This document shows, in pieces, positions 12,685-23,966 of a DNA stretch of 64,000 nucleotides. Every line of letters starts with the position of its first letter. The first letter of the stretch is position 1. Location: the NCBI GenBank assembly GCA_023375675.1, contig JALQBC010000005.1, positions 1 to 64,000 of the forward strand. The letters are read 5' to 3'. A program made the position numbers and the translations under genes. This DNA comes from Cytospora piceicola. Lineage: Eukaryota > Ascomycota > Sordariomycetes > Diaporthales > Cytosporaceae. The notes under the pieces were generated by a model. That model ran no database searches and was not told where the DNA came from. It was given only the letters and a program-made list of their open reading frames with translations.

Positions 12685-13218
12685 TCAGTTCTTTCCTCTC
12701 AAGGCATTGATGTTCAGTCCGACGCATTCGATGCGGCGCCCTTCAATGAAAGTATCGACGTTGTGGCAGCCATCGTCAAGATCTCCCAAGTAGTCACCAG
12801 CACAGTCTCCGTCGTCAGTCTTCTCCGAGAACGCACCCCAAGTGTCAAGGGTAGTGTCCGTCTTGATAGACATTGTGGTATCATCTATTTAAGTCTAGTC
12901 AGCAATTGTTGGCGCATACCTCCTATTTCGAGCTCTTAGGATCAGGAAAAGCGTGTGCTGCTGACAATACTAACCTATTGTGATTTGGTCGTCACCGAAC
13001 AGCACGCTAGGATTGTGAGAGTAGCTTGCATCACCGGAGCTGGAAAAAGCTGTCAGCAATTCCATTGTTGTAAGAGGATGAAGACTGGGAACGCCCATAA
13101 AGGCCGATCAAACACCAATAAGGACATACCAGTCATCGGTGGTATACTCATCCACCGAGGCAGCGAATGCGGTGGCGGCCAGGCCAGTCAAGATGAAGAG
13201 AGCAGATGATGCACGCAT
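12685..13218 (-). CDS. Small secreted cysteine-containing protein (117 aa)
   Basis: Not recognised as a named family. Three exons on the minus strand: 13218-13130, 13039-12975 and 12884-12685, summing to 118 codons. The first exon begins MRASSALFILTGLAATAFAA, a clear signal peptide with an Ala-rich cleavage region, so the mature protein of about 97 residues should be secreted. The mature chain is acidic and carries four cysteines (in the contexts DDCSGD, GDCAGD, DGCHN and IECVG), enough for two disulfides. The two 90-bp introns have GTATGT and GTTAGT donors; the middle exon joins at TTTTTCCAG to avoid a stop. Size, signal peptide, acidity and paired cysteines are typical of fungal small secreted or effector-like proteins. 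A homolog search or a transcript would decide function; I assign none. Confidence 0.75.
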
Positions 13219-14852
13219 TTTGAATTGAAAAATATTTGTCTCGGGTGTTGGGTCTTGTATTCTTTAAAGAATGTGCTGTTTATTGAAGATAACGGTTGTG
13301 GTTTTGCTGTCGAAGTGCTTGTGTGATGATTTGGTTCTAATCGTGAGTCTTCAACGCGGGACACGGTCTTACTTATAGAATCTCAGATAACAGCCCATGC
13401 TCCAATGTCAGCTTCATCTTGAGTGTAATGGGCTTATCCACTAAGAACCTATCAATTACCAGTCAATCATCATGCGAATCCCTCTTTCCGTGGCCAGTAT
13501 CATCCAGGTGTCAGTGGCCTTCGTGTAAGTGTTCCACGGTGGCCTGTCGGCCGCCCGACCATCACACTTACTCACGTCTGGCCATTCCTAGTTTCGCCAA
13601 GACGTCTCAAGGGAGGCCAAAGAGGTAATCACGTACAGTAGCATCTTGTGGCTGTGTGTTGTCGAAGGTTCGGGGAGGGGGAAGAGGATCGGCCCCGACC
13701 CCGGTCGGGGTCCGGTGGATATTCTTAGTGGGTGTCATCCTTCTCGGATTCAATTCCAGACGATGTGCTTTTCGCTTCTTTGCGAATCGGGTATGACTAA
13801 TGGCTCTCGCGTGTAGCAGTTGCGTAGCATGATACCCAATACTAGAGCTGCTGGGAATAGGTTTTACGCATGCTGTGGTACTATGGTAACTGTCGTCGAC
13901 CGGCTCGAACTAACCTGGAATACATCGAGTCTTTCTTTTCGATTCATTTGAAAATACCATTACCGGGACAACTTAGTTGAATCAGGCATCTGGAAGTGCG
14001 ATGTGCGATATCTGGACGCCACCGCCTGCACGTAGATACGGAAGAGTTCACCCGGCATGGTACTGGTAGAATACGGTCCTGCCCAGGATTAGCCACAAAG
14101 AGGTCACATTCAGTACACTGCAAATCCATCTGCGGTGAAAGGATGGGCCCCGTCAGGGTCAGGGTCAGGGTCAGGGTCGCAGGGCCAGACCGGGTTGATC
14201 CAAGCTTCACTTACTGGCTTCCTACAAATGCCAAGCCTGCCTTCAAGATCCGCTGCAAACACTGACCAGCTTTTGTGACGACCAGTGTGGTCCACCCAAA
14301 ATAGACATGTCTACGGTTGCAGTTCGAGTGCGCGGCTTCCATTATGGGTCATGCCTCGAGATTAATCCGGGACCCGAAGCGGCAAGTTTGGAGGTCCTTA
14401 GACAGCGGCTGGATCGACTGGGTATGATTATATCCAACCCAAGTTTGTGGACTTCATGGATATCACTAGCAGTTAGGGCTAGGTTGGCGCCATGAGGTGC
14501 GCAGCGACACAGGAATATTGTATACCATTTCTAGAGCAGGAGCAGGGTCAATATTGGTAATTACCCGATTGTGTCGGTGTTGATGCGCCTCCCTGCACCA
14601 CCATCGTCACGCCACAGTGTCTCAAGGCGCAGTACATTATTTCAGCTAAGTATTCGTGGAAACTATTCCGTTCGTGTTAAGAGGTCAATCAAGTGCCCTT
14701 GATTACTGCTTAAATATGTCTCGATGATTCAAGTCGACTCTTTTCCGTAAACGACTGGCTCCTCCTCCTGCGGAGAGCTGTGATGTGAAACCTTGCGAAA
14801 CGGGCTACAGGCCGACCGGTATGTTCCTTCACATACTCCCAAACTCTGAGAA
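13219..14852. other. Intergenic with short repeats
   Basis: About 1.6 kb without a supported gene. It holds an 8-bp inverted repeat with a 2-bp loop (CCCCGACC/GGTCGGGG, 13693-13710) and a 6-bp tandem repeat at 14152-14178. Confidence 0.5.
14152..14178. repeat. 6-bp tandem repeat (GTCAGG, about 4.5 copies)
   Basis: Four perfect copies of GTCAGG plus a partial copy, in noncoding DNA. Reads as a microsatellite; it is not the TTAGGG telomere unit. Confidence 0.8.
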
Positions 14853-15377
14853 CTAGTTCCTGGTAGGAGAATATCGGAAGCTCCAGAACGGAGAGACCTC
14901 CATGGGTTTGATGTGTGTGGTCTGCACGTAACGAACAGGGCCCGTGCCGATCCTCTGAGCGGAATACCTCAAATAGACCTTGTCCTTCTCACAGTTCGTC
15001 CCGTTGTAAAGGATGAAGAAACCCCCGTCCGGTCGGGGATGGGATAAGCCATAAATCTCCGCTGCTTTTCCGGTCGTTGCATTCACTGTTCTGACACAAG
15101 TGTCGCCGCAGAGCCTTTCAACTTTGTCCGCCCTTGTCGTACATGACCTGATGTTGTTTGTGCCGCAAGCACCTCGGCGGTTACTAATAATGTAGACATC
15201 GTTCGACCTAGTGCCGTCCGGGCATATATCGGGTTCGATAGAAGCTGGTGGGGCATCGGATTGTGCAAGCAATATCACCGTCATTTGGTGTGTTTGTGTA
15301 CTATGGTGGAACAACCTTGAGCCAGGCGCAGCGGTTGAGAGGCCGATTAAACTGGCTACAAGGATTCCTAAGCGCAT
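14853..15377 (-). CDS. Small secreted cysteine-rich protein (174 aa)
   Basis: A single-exon protein that I do not recognise. It begins MRLGILVASLIGLSTAAPG, a clean signal peptide with cleavage expected after about residue 17. The rest has six cysteines (ICPDG, GACGT, RSCTT, LCGDTC, TNCEK), an even number suited to three disulfides, and possible N-glycosylation sites at VNATT and YNGTN. No transmembrane segment follows the signal. It lies about 1.6 kb from the other small secreted protein and is read in the same direction; the two share no obvious sequence. It may be an effector or a cell-surface protein, but nothing in the sequence identifies a function. Confidence 0.75.
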   Translation of the reverse strand: MRLGILVASLIGLSTAAPGSRLFHHSTQTHQMTVILLAQSDAPPASIEPDICPDGTRSNDVYIISNRRGACGTNNIRSCTTRADKVERLCGDTCVRTVNATTGKAAEIYGLSHPRPDGGFFILYNGTNCEKDKVYLRYSAQRIGTGPVRYVQTTHIKPMEVSPFWSFRYSPTRN

Positions 15378-17378
15378 CTTGATTTTTTTGAAGCCAGTAG
15401 AAACCCAGATCAGGGATATTCAAAGCGAAAACAGTACTTAAGTAGATAGCGCAGGGATGGCCAAGGTGTGAGAAATCTCGGCTGATTATGGAGCAACACA
15501 ATCAGCAGGCTTGATGTCGATGAAGAGACCAATCTCCACTGAAAAAGGATGAAGAGGAGGAGATACAACGGAATGGAGAAGGGCCGAGGAGAACTGAAAA
15601 TATTGAGACGCTGTCAAAAGGGACCGTGCCCTTAGCCGGGAATTTTCGTGGTGTCCATGGAGGTGCGAGCTTCATACATCGTGTATCGCCATGGATGATT
15701 TGGGAAGAACCGCCAGTCTATTCAACAGATCCCGAATATGCAATCAGTTGGGTCAGAAGTGATCTCAGGACCTCATGTGGCTTCAAAGGACCCTCGGGGA
15801 GTATAGGGGGGCGGGGGGCGGGGGGCGGGGCCCTAGGTAGGTGCACATGTGTCCGATATCAAGATGTTGTTACAGCCCGGAAGGCACTCCCGGGCCGTGT
15901 ATATCACTTGAGTATTGCGACAAACGGTCGACTTTCAGTCGTTGGCACGCTTGGGGTGTCTAAAACAAGAGTAGCCCTTTAGTCTACCTGAAAAGAAGTC
16001 TAGTATTTGTGGTGGCGTGGAATGTACGAAGTGTGTGTTTACCATCGCCCACGGGCCCTAGTAAACATACAGAGAGTATTTTTCTCCATAACACCAAAGA
16101 TGAAAATGGCTGGTCCCGTCCAAAATCTTTTCATATGCTCGAAAGCCTGCGCGGTACAGACGACGCAAAACAGTCATATATCTGGTTGGATAAGGGCTTG
16201 TTGATTTTATACATACACCATGCATGTGGAGCAGGCGCTACCTGCACATAATGATGTTTGTAACGCAGCGAAGCATAGCATGGCGGTAACAAAGACCCTA
16301 CGTAGTTCTCTCGCCCGGATAGCAACAGCATCGGTGTTAAAATTCAACGACTGACTGATAAGCAAGAAGGTGTGAAATCAGGAAGGTCATACAAGAATCT
16401 ATGAAATTCGAACCTGCCGGACAGAAATGATAAAAGAGAAAGGGGGAAACATAACGAGAAAGTTGTGGAAGGAATCCTTTAATGTTTTTAATTTTTAGGT
16501 ACTTTTGAGATGATTGCGATTTGGAATCCGACTGATGATCTGGCTGAAGAGCATTAAATTACAATCCTTGGATTGCTGTTTCCCGGTCCAGCTACTTATA
16601 TTTAATAGCCCAAGCCCCTTCTTGAAGATACGGTAGACAGTAAGGGTAAGGCGCGCCTAGGACGGCTGGGATATAACTGTGTATAATCGCTAATCCATAT
16701 AGCAGCTATCTCGGTTCCGAGCAGAGATCTCGGGAACGTCTAATGAACTCAATTGGCATACAGATAGTAGGTCAGAAGAGCTCAAGGCTTGGTAAAGGTT
16801 TCTCTTCTGCCCATCGCGACCAATTCACTTATTTACCCCATTTAAATATGTTCCATTTTGACACTACTGTGGCCCTGGAGTTAGGCTATAGAGTTAATTA
16901 TGGCCTGGAGGAACAAAGACTCTTCGCGAGTTTAACGACGAGACAGAATCATTCTATATGTAATAGATGGTTGGTCTAAACGTGTTTGAATTACCCAGGT
17001 TTATGAGGAGAAGGTTCCCGTGATTTTACAGACACTCAAGTTACTCGTCATTCATCACCTAGACAAGTTACAGGACAATGTCTGTATTCACACTGACATA
17101 CTAAACTAGCACAGTGCTTAGCTTGTGCGACTGTACGCATAGGCCCCTGACCTAAACCGGTAGTTACCTACCCTAGGGTAGCTTCACGTCACCACCCTGG
17201 GGCAGTTCATCTGTGCTCAGATCAGTGACTCAACAATGCAGTCGCTAGACTGCATTGCCGACCATTGCGACATTGGAGCATGGCTTGAACCATATAACAC
17301 CAATATCTGAAATACCCATTACAGGTTGATCCCTTCGTTCTGAACACGAACATCGTCTTTTGACAATTCACGCAAAAG
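15378..17378. other. Intergenic, 2 kb without a supported gene
   Basis: Only short open frames. Contains the G-run tract at 15806-15830 and long AT-rich stretches around 16.3-17.0 kb. Nothing with coding character was found. Confidence 0.55.
15806..15830 (+). repeat. G-run tract, potential G-quadruplex
   Basis: Four runs of G (6, 6, 6 and 4) are each separated by a single C. This meets the usual intramolecular G-quadruplex pattern with one-base loops on the plus strand. It is noncoding, about 430 bp upstream of the 174-aa secreted protein gene's start. Any role is inference. Confidence 0.7.
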
Positions 17379-18539
17379 ATGGGTCAGCTTTTGTCTCTTC
17401 TCAGCGCCCTGTTCAGGGAAAGGCACTTGGAGTTGCCACGTCCCAGTCTACAGGAAGAGTCAATCCTTTTACAACAACCTCTAGATATTCTCTACAGCAT
17501 CTGCGAACATTTACCGACCGAGGATGTTATTTCATTATCTCTGAGCTGCAAAGATCTGTACATACATTTGTTTCCCAACGCTGAGCGGCGGAGATCGATC
17601 GACAGAGATGACTTCCTGATCCGACTCGAGAAAGACATTCCAGGTCGCTGTTACTGCTTCTGTTGCAAGCGTTTACATCACATCCGCAAAGGTCGAGATG
17701 AGATAAAAAGAGATCGCTTCATCGACCAGGAGTCAAGCACCGTGCGACTGTTCATGGGGTGTGGATTAATGCTCACATACAACCAAGCACGGGCTGTCAT
17801 GAACAGTCACTTTCTCGGCCACGGTATCCAGCCGGAAACGTTGTGCCAGCAGCATCGATATAGACATTACGTTCCCTGCTATGATCGCCCCTCATGGGTC
17901 TTCTATACAGAGGTGCGGAAGACAGCCATCATCGGTGACGAATTGTTCAGTTCCATGTCTCGAGAGTACGAAAGCCCAACCGGAACCTATGATGATCTGA
18001 CAACCTTTGTTCAAGAAACGAGCGCGAAGCCCTGTAATCACGTCTGTGAAGACTTTGCGACCCTGGAAGAATACATGCTAATGGATGGCCACCAAACGCC
18101 GGGGTCTTGTGGCACATGTTTGACGGACTGGGAAGCAACAGTTCATCGTCAACATGATTCTGTCGATGGGGATTATGGGGTCGGCTGGAAAGTGACACTT
18201 GTTTCGTTCCATCAACTCGGCGGTTGTCGCTCGCCGGCCGAGTGGAAATGGGCGAATATGTTCGAGATGCCATCGGGAGGGCGCGTCAATCGAAGTAGTA
18301 CCAGGAACCACGCACCAGGAAGCGTACGCCGAAAGTGGAGACTAGGACCATTTGGTTCTCAGGGAACAGAACCCGACCGTTATGCCACTGTCTTTTTCCC
18401 TGGGACTTACACTCCCGCGGCCGAGTCCATGCCAGCTCCAGGTCCAGAGCTCCACGACAGATATCCTCCACATACAACCTGGGCCTTCAGATGTGGGTTC
18501 CCAGGGGGAGGGGACCCTATCTTTGCGTCTACATTGTAG
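17379..18539 (+). CDS. F-box-like protein (386 aa)
   Basis: Single-exon gene with a good start context (CAAAAGATGG). Residues about 33-65 read LQQPLDILYSICEHLPTED followed by VISLSLSCKDLY. This matches the F-box pattern used to dock substrates onto Skp1/cullin ubiquitin ligases. The middle part carries cysteine pairs (CYCFCC at about 92, then PCNHVCED and SCGTCLTDW at about 217-250) that could bind zinc; this layout is common in lineage-specific fungal F-box proteins. The C-terminal half has no domain I can name. The N-terminus MGQLLSLL fits the MGxxxS N-myristoylation pattern, which is unusual for an F-box protein. No substrate can be inferred. The neighbours are unrelated, so it is probably regulated on its own. 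Confidence 0.75.
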   Translation: MGQLLSLLSALFRERHLELPRPSLQEESILLQQPLDILYSICEHLPTEDVISLSLSCKDLYIHLFPNAERRRSIDRDDFLIRLEKDIPGRCYCFCCKRLHHIRKGRDEIKRDRFIDQESSTVRLFMGCGLMLTYNQARAVMNSHFLGHGIQPETLCQQHRYRHYVPCYDRPSWVFYTEVRKTAIIGDELFSSMSREYESPTGTYDDLTTFVQETSAKPCNHVCEDFATLEEYMLMDGHQTPGSCGTCLTDWEATVHRQHDSVDGDYGVGWKVTLVSFHQLGGCRSPAEWKWANMFEMPSGGRVNRSSTRNHAPGSVRRKWRLGPFGSQGTEPDRYATVFFPGTYTPAAESMPAPGPELHDRYPPHTTWAFRCGFPGGGDPIFASTL

Positions 18540-19241
18540 GCAGGAGATATACACAACTGGGCGAGGACAGCATGCTCGTTTGTTTTACCTACATCGCAGA
18601 CCGTGCATCTCGGAATCACTGCTCTCCCCAACGTCAAGGCCTGCTGGGCGCGCACCAGGGCGGCGGGCTTACCGGCCCCCGGGGTGGGGTGGGGTAGGAT
18701 GGAAACGGTAAACACGTCTCAGGATACTGGTGAATCCATTGAGTTGCAAACGGCGGCTCAGGCGTGTGTGTTCGTGTAAGAGCACTGTGGTGATGACTGG
18801 GGATCAATGCAAATTGTCGAGGGATCACATATCACGCTGACCAGGAATTATACCCTAAGGTCAGGGCTGTTGATGCTATGCATTTCCGTATCGGTTCATG
18901 TGAGGTGCGAGTCAAGACTGGCTACTTCAAAGTCGTAGAACAATGAGATGGCCGAAGCTAGGGGCCCGAACTCGAAAGGTACGTCGTCGGAATCGGCCTT
19001 GTGCGACAGGAGCCCTGGAGCAGAGCGGGGAGAGAAGGGATTGCGGGGTTGGTGCGCGTCAGGAGCGAGTGATTACTGAAGTAAGCAGCTTATAAATCGA
19101 TGTATTACCAATAGGTTCGAGTCCTCGAGATCCTCGAATACAAACCAAGATTCGAATGCAAATATCTTCCCATCTCTATGGTCTTGTTTCCATGACACTG
19201 CATTTGTATCCCGAAGCAGAACCGAGCATCAACAACTCACA
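18540..19241. other. Intergenic, upstream of Gal80-like gene
   Basis: Noncoding. GC-rich with short G-runs near 18680 and no gene or RNA. The GGTTCGAGTCC near 19112 resembles a tRNA T-loop but has no cloverleaf around it. Confidence 0.5.
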
Positions 19242-20467
19242 ATGGCCCCAATTCGTCTTGGCCTAATCGGCCTCTCGTCCTCTGCCGTTACCTCCTGGGC
19301 CAGCGGCGCCCACTTACCATACCTCCTCTCCACACGCGGTCGCTCCAAGTACAACATTGTAGCGCTGTGCAACTCTAGTCTCGAGGCCGCCAACAAAGCC
19401 ATTAAGGCGTACGGCCTCGATGCTGAGAAGACCCGGGCATACGGTGACCCCGCAGAACTGGCTGCCGATCCAGGTATCGATCTGGTTGTTTGCTGCACAC
19501 GTGTCGACACCCATTATGCCCTCATAAAACCGAGCATCGAGGCTGGCAAGGCGGCCTTTGTGGAGTGGCCCCTGACACATGACGTGCAGCTGTCCCGAGA
19601 GCTCGCCGACTTGGTGGCTAAGAAGGAGGTCCTGACTATGGTTGGACTTCAGACACGACTCGCGCCGGCTGTGTTGAAGATAAAGGATCTCTTGGAAGCA
19701 GGAGGCCTGGGGAAGGTTTTGAGCAGTGAGGTAAGAGCTTTCGGGGGCACGGTCGATCGCGAGACGGTAGGGGCAGGACTGTCGTATTTCGCCGACAGCA
19801 AGATTGGTGGTAACATCTTCACAATCGGCTTTGCACATAGTAAGTCCATCATCACCATGTGCCTAAGTTACTATAAGGTGGTAGCTAATGATGAGTAGTG
19901 TTCGACTTTGTACAATCTGTTTTGGGCGAAGCGAACGAACTGCACCCTCACCTCCAGCTTCAACGCCCAGAATTCAAGCTCCGTGATCCTTCCACCAATA
20001 CTATCATCGGTACGACAGTTTCCGACGTCCCAGATCTGATAACTGTGACGGGGTGCCTGAAAGGACAAAATATTGCGGAGAAGGGCGCAAGCTTGCTCCT
20101 GCGATACCGCCGAGGTCAGCCGTTCAAAGGAGAGCCGGCTTTCACATGGTACATCAACTGCGAGCAGGGCGAAATCCGTTTCACATCACCAGGTGGCTCT
20201 TCTCTCCTTACGAACTCGCCCTCGGAGCCAATCACCATTGATGTCCATCACTTTTCCACGGATGAAGTACATACTGTACAGTGGGAATGGCCGAAGTGGG
20301 AAGAAGCATCAAACCTTCCGATTACAGGACGGAGTGTGGCCAAGCTGTATGAGGCTTTCTATGAAAATATGGCAGCAGATGGGCCGAGGCAGTATCCTAA
20401 TTTTGCTGACGCGTTGAAACGACACGAGCAATTGGCCTCAATGCTCTCGCAGTGGGCATCAAAATGA
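19242..20467 (+). CDS. Gfo/Idh/MocA-family oxidoreductase, Gal80-like
   Basis: Predicted 388-aa protein in two exons (19242-19839 and 19899-20467). Splicing of a 59-bp GTAAGT intron joins GFAH to MFDFVQSVLGE in frame. The N-terminus RLGLIGLSSSAVTSWASGAH is the Rossmann NAD(P)-binding loop. VVCCTRVDTHY and FVEWPLTHD follow, where catalytic Gfo/Idh enzymes usually have EKP; the EWPL form is the Gal80-type variant. The C-terminal alpha/beta part contains SKIGGNIFTIGFAHMFDFV, typical of the Gal80p-like subgroup. Members are either NAD(P)-dependent sugar-type dehydrogenases or, as in yeast Gal80, regulators that bind NAD without catalysis. Which applies here cannot be decided from sequence. The start context is good (CACAATGG). 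Confidence 0.9.
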
Positions 20468-20908
20468 GTATTTTCATAGGCGGTTACTTTATGGTGTGGG
20501 TGTAGTTTCTGGAATGTCATCAATTTTATCATCATGGAATTCACCAATACATTACGGTCTGCCAAGTCTGACTTGAAGTGTTGGGGCTCAGTGACACGAA
20601 ACACTGAAGGATTTATTTGACCTCACTGCCGCACCACTTCACTTACACAGCCTTCTTGGCATCAGAGCCCCACTATTATGGGGCGGTCCACCAGATGCAG
20701 GTACGCGTAGTTGCATTTTCTTCAGGGCGAAGCAGCCTATAAGATATATGACAAGCCAGCTTTCCCCGGTTCGAAACGCATGCCTCTAAACAGTCTTCGT
20801 GCCTCACTTCAAAAACCTTTGGTGTTTCACCCCAGCCCCCTCCCCCCCGCACACGCCAGTACGGAGAGCGCCGAATTACATTCCTGACTTGCAGAGCATC
20901 TGTCAGAA
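20468..20908. other. Intergenic
   Basis: Short noncoding gap between two tandem plus-strand genes, with a pyrimidine-rich tract near 20830 that may belong to the promoter of the DUF3632 gene. Confidence 0.5.
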
Positions 20909-21979
20909 ATGCCGGGCCATGATACTCTGCCACCGACTGAGAGTCTTAGGTCCAGGCGAATTCGCCTCACCATCGAGAAAGCCATAGCCGATAACCCAGA
21001 TGATGAGCCCGCCCAGATCGATGCCCTCGCCGAAGCTCGTGGCTACTTTAGAGGCCGTGGTCGCGCAGTTGACATTGTCAAATCTTATATCAACGGGACA
21101 ATAGACGTGCAGGAAGCGGTCCATCGGATAGCCGAGCCGATAGAACACGCCTACGTCACCGCCAACGGCGGCCGCCTCTTCGTGGCTGAAGAGCGATGTG
21201 CTCGTAGTCAACGGACCTACCACAACCCAGAAAAGGCACTCGAGATGTGGGGCCCCGAGGAGGACCTCGATGACTTGCAAGCGCGCGTGACAGACCCCGA
21301 CAACGCGCCTACCCTGGAGGGTGAGCTGTGGGGTCTGTACAGCACCATCCTTCACGCTGCAAGGAAAGCTCCCTGGCGCGATGAGGGCGCCCAGCAGAAG
21401 CTCGTGGATCTGGTCACGGCACTCAAGGCGCGGACGAATCCTGACCTCCCAGCCAACATGACAACTGCTTTGAGAAGGTACTGGATCTATGAACCGGGTC
21501 CGCTGTGGAGCAAAGCGGTTTTGTTTGGTCCGAGTGCGAGGGAGTCGTGGAATGACTTCCCAGGGGGCGGTGCTGGTTGGCATCCATCTGAAGTCAACGC
21601 GTGGACGAATGTCAATGCCTTTGTGGCCCGCTTGACAGCGCAGCATGTTCACGACTTCGTGTTATATGGCCTGTGGTCTCTTAGAGACACACTGGACGAC
21701 AAGATCGATGTTGACCCAGGTTCACACACACTGGGTCCTTCTAGAGCGGCCAAGGCTGAGAGTTTGTTTGATGTGGCAAGAGTTTGGATTCGGTTGGCGG
21801 GACAGTCCGTATTTGAGGAACTATCAAAAGATGCCGGAAATGATGAGGAATCCAAAAGGGACAGGTGGCAAAAGAGGTTTGAGGAGGAGGCCGCAAGGGG
21901 GCAATACAGCCCGGCGGTGACCACAGTAGCAAGGGATTGCGCTGAAATCATGTCAGGGATCCCAAGACAGACCATATAA
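20909..21979 (+). CDS. DUF3632-family protein (356 aa)
   Basis: Single exon. The middle and C-terminal parts match the fungal DUF3632 family pattern: a LEGELWGLYSTILHAARKAPW segment (about residues 131-150), KLVDLVTALKAR, then FGPSARESWNDFP and NVNAFVARLTAQHVHDFVLY (about 235-255). Members are cytosolic helical proteins of unknown function, common in Pezizomycotina and often present in several copies. There is no signal peptide or membrane span. An acidic N-terminal segment (DNPDDEPAQ) precedes the domain. It follows the Gal80-like gene in the same direction with a 441-bp gap, so separate promoters are likely. I cannot assign a role. Confidence 0.85.
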   Translation: MPGHDTLPPTESLRSRRIRLTIEKAIADNPDDEPAQIDALAEARGYFRGRGRAVDIVKSYINGTIDVQEAVHRIAEPIEHAYVTANGGRLFVAEERCARSQRTYHNPEKALEMWGPEEDLDDLQARVTDPDNAPTLEGELWGLYSTILHAARKAPWRDEGAQQKLVDLVTALKARTNPDLPANMTTALRRYWIYEPGPLWSKAVLFGPSARESWNDFPGGGAGWHPSEVNAWTNVNAFVARLTAQHVHDFVLYGLWSLRDTLDDKIDVDPGSHTLGPSRAAKAESLFDVARVWIRLAGQSVFEELSKDAGNDEESKRDRWQKRFEEEAARGQYSPAVTTVARDCAEIMSGIPRQTI

Positions 21980-23966
21980 TCATAACATCAAAGTGACACA
22001 ATATAAAGGCAACCATAGGTTGTAACACGATGCGTATTCGTGGTAACGGCGGAATTCAACATTACTGCAGGTGCCCAGGTGCCCAGGTGCCCAGGTGACG
22101 CCCCCCCCCCCCTTGTCGACTGATTAGGCTGGGGTGGAGGAGCTTCGGAGGCTCTGTATGCTGGACATCCATCGAAACTTCCACCTCCTGTCCCGGGTCT
22201 TGGAGGCTCTTTTTGGGGGCATGAAATTTTCCTTCAGGAATAATAACCTACTTGATCAGTACCAAACAGGGATATGCTTAAGCACTCTAGTATGTACTTA
22301 GATTTGGTTTTGTTACTAGACGTTCGATAGTCGGCAGTACAAACCACGTCTCACTGCTACGTAGGAAAACGTCGAGTCGATACATTGGTTCGGTATTGGA
22401 AACCGATTTATGTATGTCTTCTCAGTACCTTAGTATAGAATCCAAGAAGCTAATAGCCGACGTTTTGGAAGAAGCGATTCTCAAGGCTTTCAGAGAGTAG
22501 GAAGTGAAAGATGATGCACCATTCCTCAACAACTGGCTACCGTGGTTGCATATGTATATATCCACTACTAATTACTCTAGAGATTCTGAGTGACCCTGTC
22601 TCTATAAGGACCGCAGCAGCCATTAAACCACAGTGTGCGGCCTCTGAATGGTTGTTCATAGCCCAAAAGCTTGTGAGGTCAATAGACTTTGCTGAATATG
22701 AAGGGGAAAACATTAAACTCTTCACGAGACCACTGGTGGCTGGATTTTGATCATACCAGCTTTGGATCTTAGCTTGTTGCCCGGACTGTAAGACCTGTGA
22801 TACTACAGCAAAGGTGAGAAACGGCCATGGAAGGATCGTCGACTAGACGTTGGCAGGCAAGGTCAGAATACTTTAGCGTTCACCCGAGCACTCACTTGCC
22901 GATAGCTAGGAAAGCTTGATGGCCGCAGAAATGGATCGCGCTTTGGCTAACATACCCGCCGGAACGCTGACTCGGTTGGGGACTAAGAGACTCCCGTTCT
23001 GGTGCGCTTATCTGAGTGGTGCTAACGCCTGGATCGAGTATGCCAATGCCGAGGCTGTTAGGGCGACCTTGAAGAGCCGACGTGTCTGTGAAGTGGAGTG
23101 GGTTCGTTGGGAGGAATTCGGGCTGGCCAGTGCTACAGCAGACTACTGGGGTTCGCAGGTCAGCGCGGCCACATCGAGAGTTGCGGACCAAATACTTACG
23201 AAGCGCACTAGAGACGGCGGTGCAGGATGACTTTCTGCCAACATATACGAAGGCTCTTCAATGTTAGGAGCCAGGCAGGGCTCATTCGGACTCCTTGGGT
23301 CAACGTCGTCACCACATTGCGCCAAGTCTCTTCTTTCCTGTTCCTGGCCAAGATTGAAATTGGGTAATGTTTGATGATTTTGTTTTACGTGCTGATAGGA
23401 AGTGTCCGAGGGTAGAACACCACTGCAGACAGGTGCTTTGGCTCTGTTGCATTTGCTCTTGGTATATCCTAGGTCGGGGTTTGATTGCCGTCACGGTTAC
23501 CTGGTAAAGGCTACACACAACATTGGCGCCTGACGTTCAGGGAAGGTGTGTTCTGGCACTCGTGGCTGCTGGGTGGTAGCAGAGCAGAGTATAGTCTGAG
23601 CTAAGTTGTTCTCTGACATACTCAACGACAAATGACCGCGATGTGAATCAGTGACTTGGGTGGGTTTTGGTGAAATGTGATGTCGTCGATTGACGAGACT
23701 TGAGCCGTTGAAGTCAGTGCCACCCTCTGTATAAGAAACGGGACGCCAAGTCGCTGTGTTTGTGTGACGCAGCTTGACCCATGCCTTACTCCTACCAAGC
23801 AATCATCCTCCAAGTACCTACCCTAGGGTACTTAAGTAGGTACGCAGAAGTATAAATCCCTGCAGACGAGGTGGTCCCAACGACGCCTGCTTCCACAAGG
23901 CTTCGCACACAGCTACCAAACACTAAGACAACGCAAGTGTAACCGACAGGAACGAAGAAGAGGAAA
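21980..23966. other. Intergenic with low-complexity tracts
   Basis: About 2 kb with no firm gene. A 104-codon frame at 22916-23230 (+) starts with MMAAEMDRALANIP but has no domain or second exon; I regard it as possible but unsupported. Repeats lie at 22069-22112. Further along is a TACCTACCCTAGGGTACTTAA tract (about 23815-23835), made of the TAGGTA-type motif seen elsewhere in the window. Confidence 0.45.
22069..22112. repeat. 8-bp tandem repeat (AGGTGCCC) followed by a C12 tract
   Basis: Three perfect AGGTGCCC copies plus a partial one run directly into twelve C residues. Simple sequence in the 3' flank of the DUF3632 gene. Confidence 0.8.

Noticed and set aside
13693..13710. CCCCGACC-CC-GGTCGGGG inverted repeat as a terminator or operator
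   Set aside because: Isolated, 2-bp loop, more than 400 bp from any gene start; eukaryotic terminators do not use such hairpins.
19105..19130. GGTTCGAGTCC as a tRNA T-loop
   Set aside because: No matching D or anticodon arm upstream and no acceptor pairing.
22916..23230. 104-codon frame with ATG
   Set aside because: No recognised domain, no second exon, and equally long antisense frame; kept only as a note.
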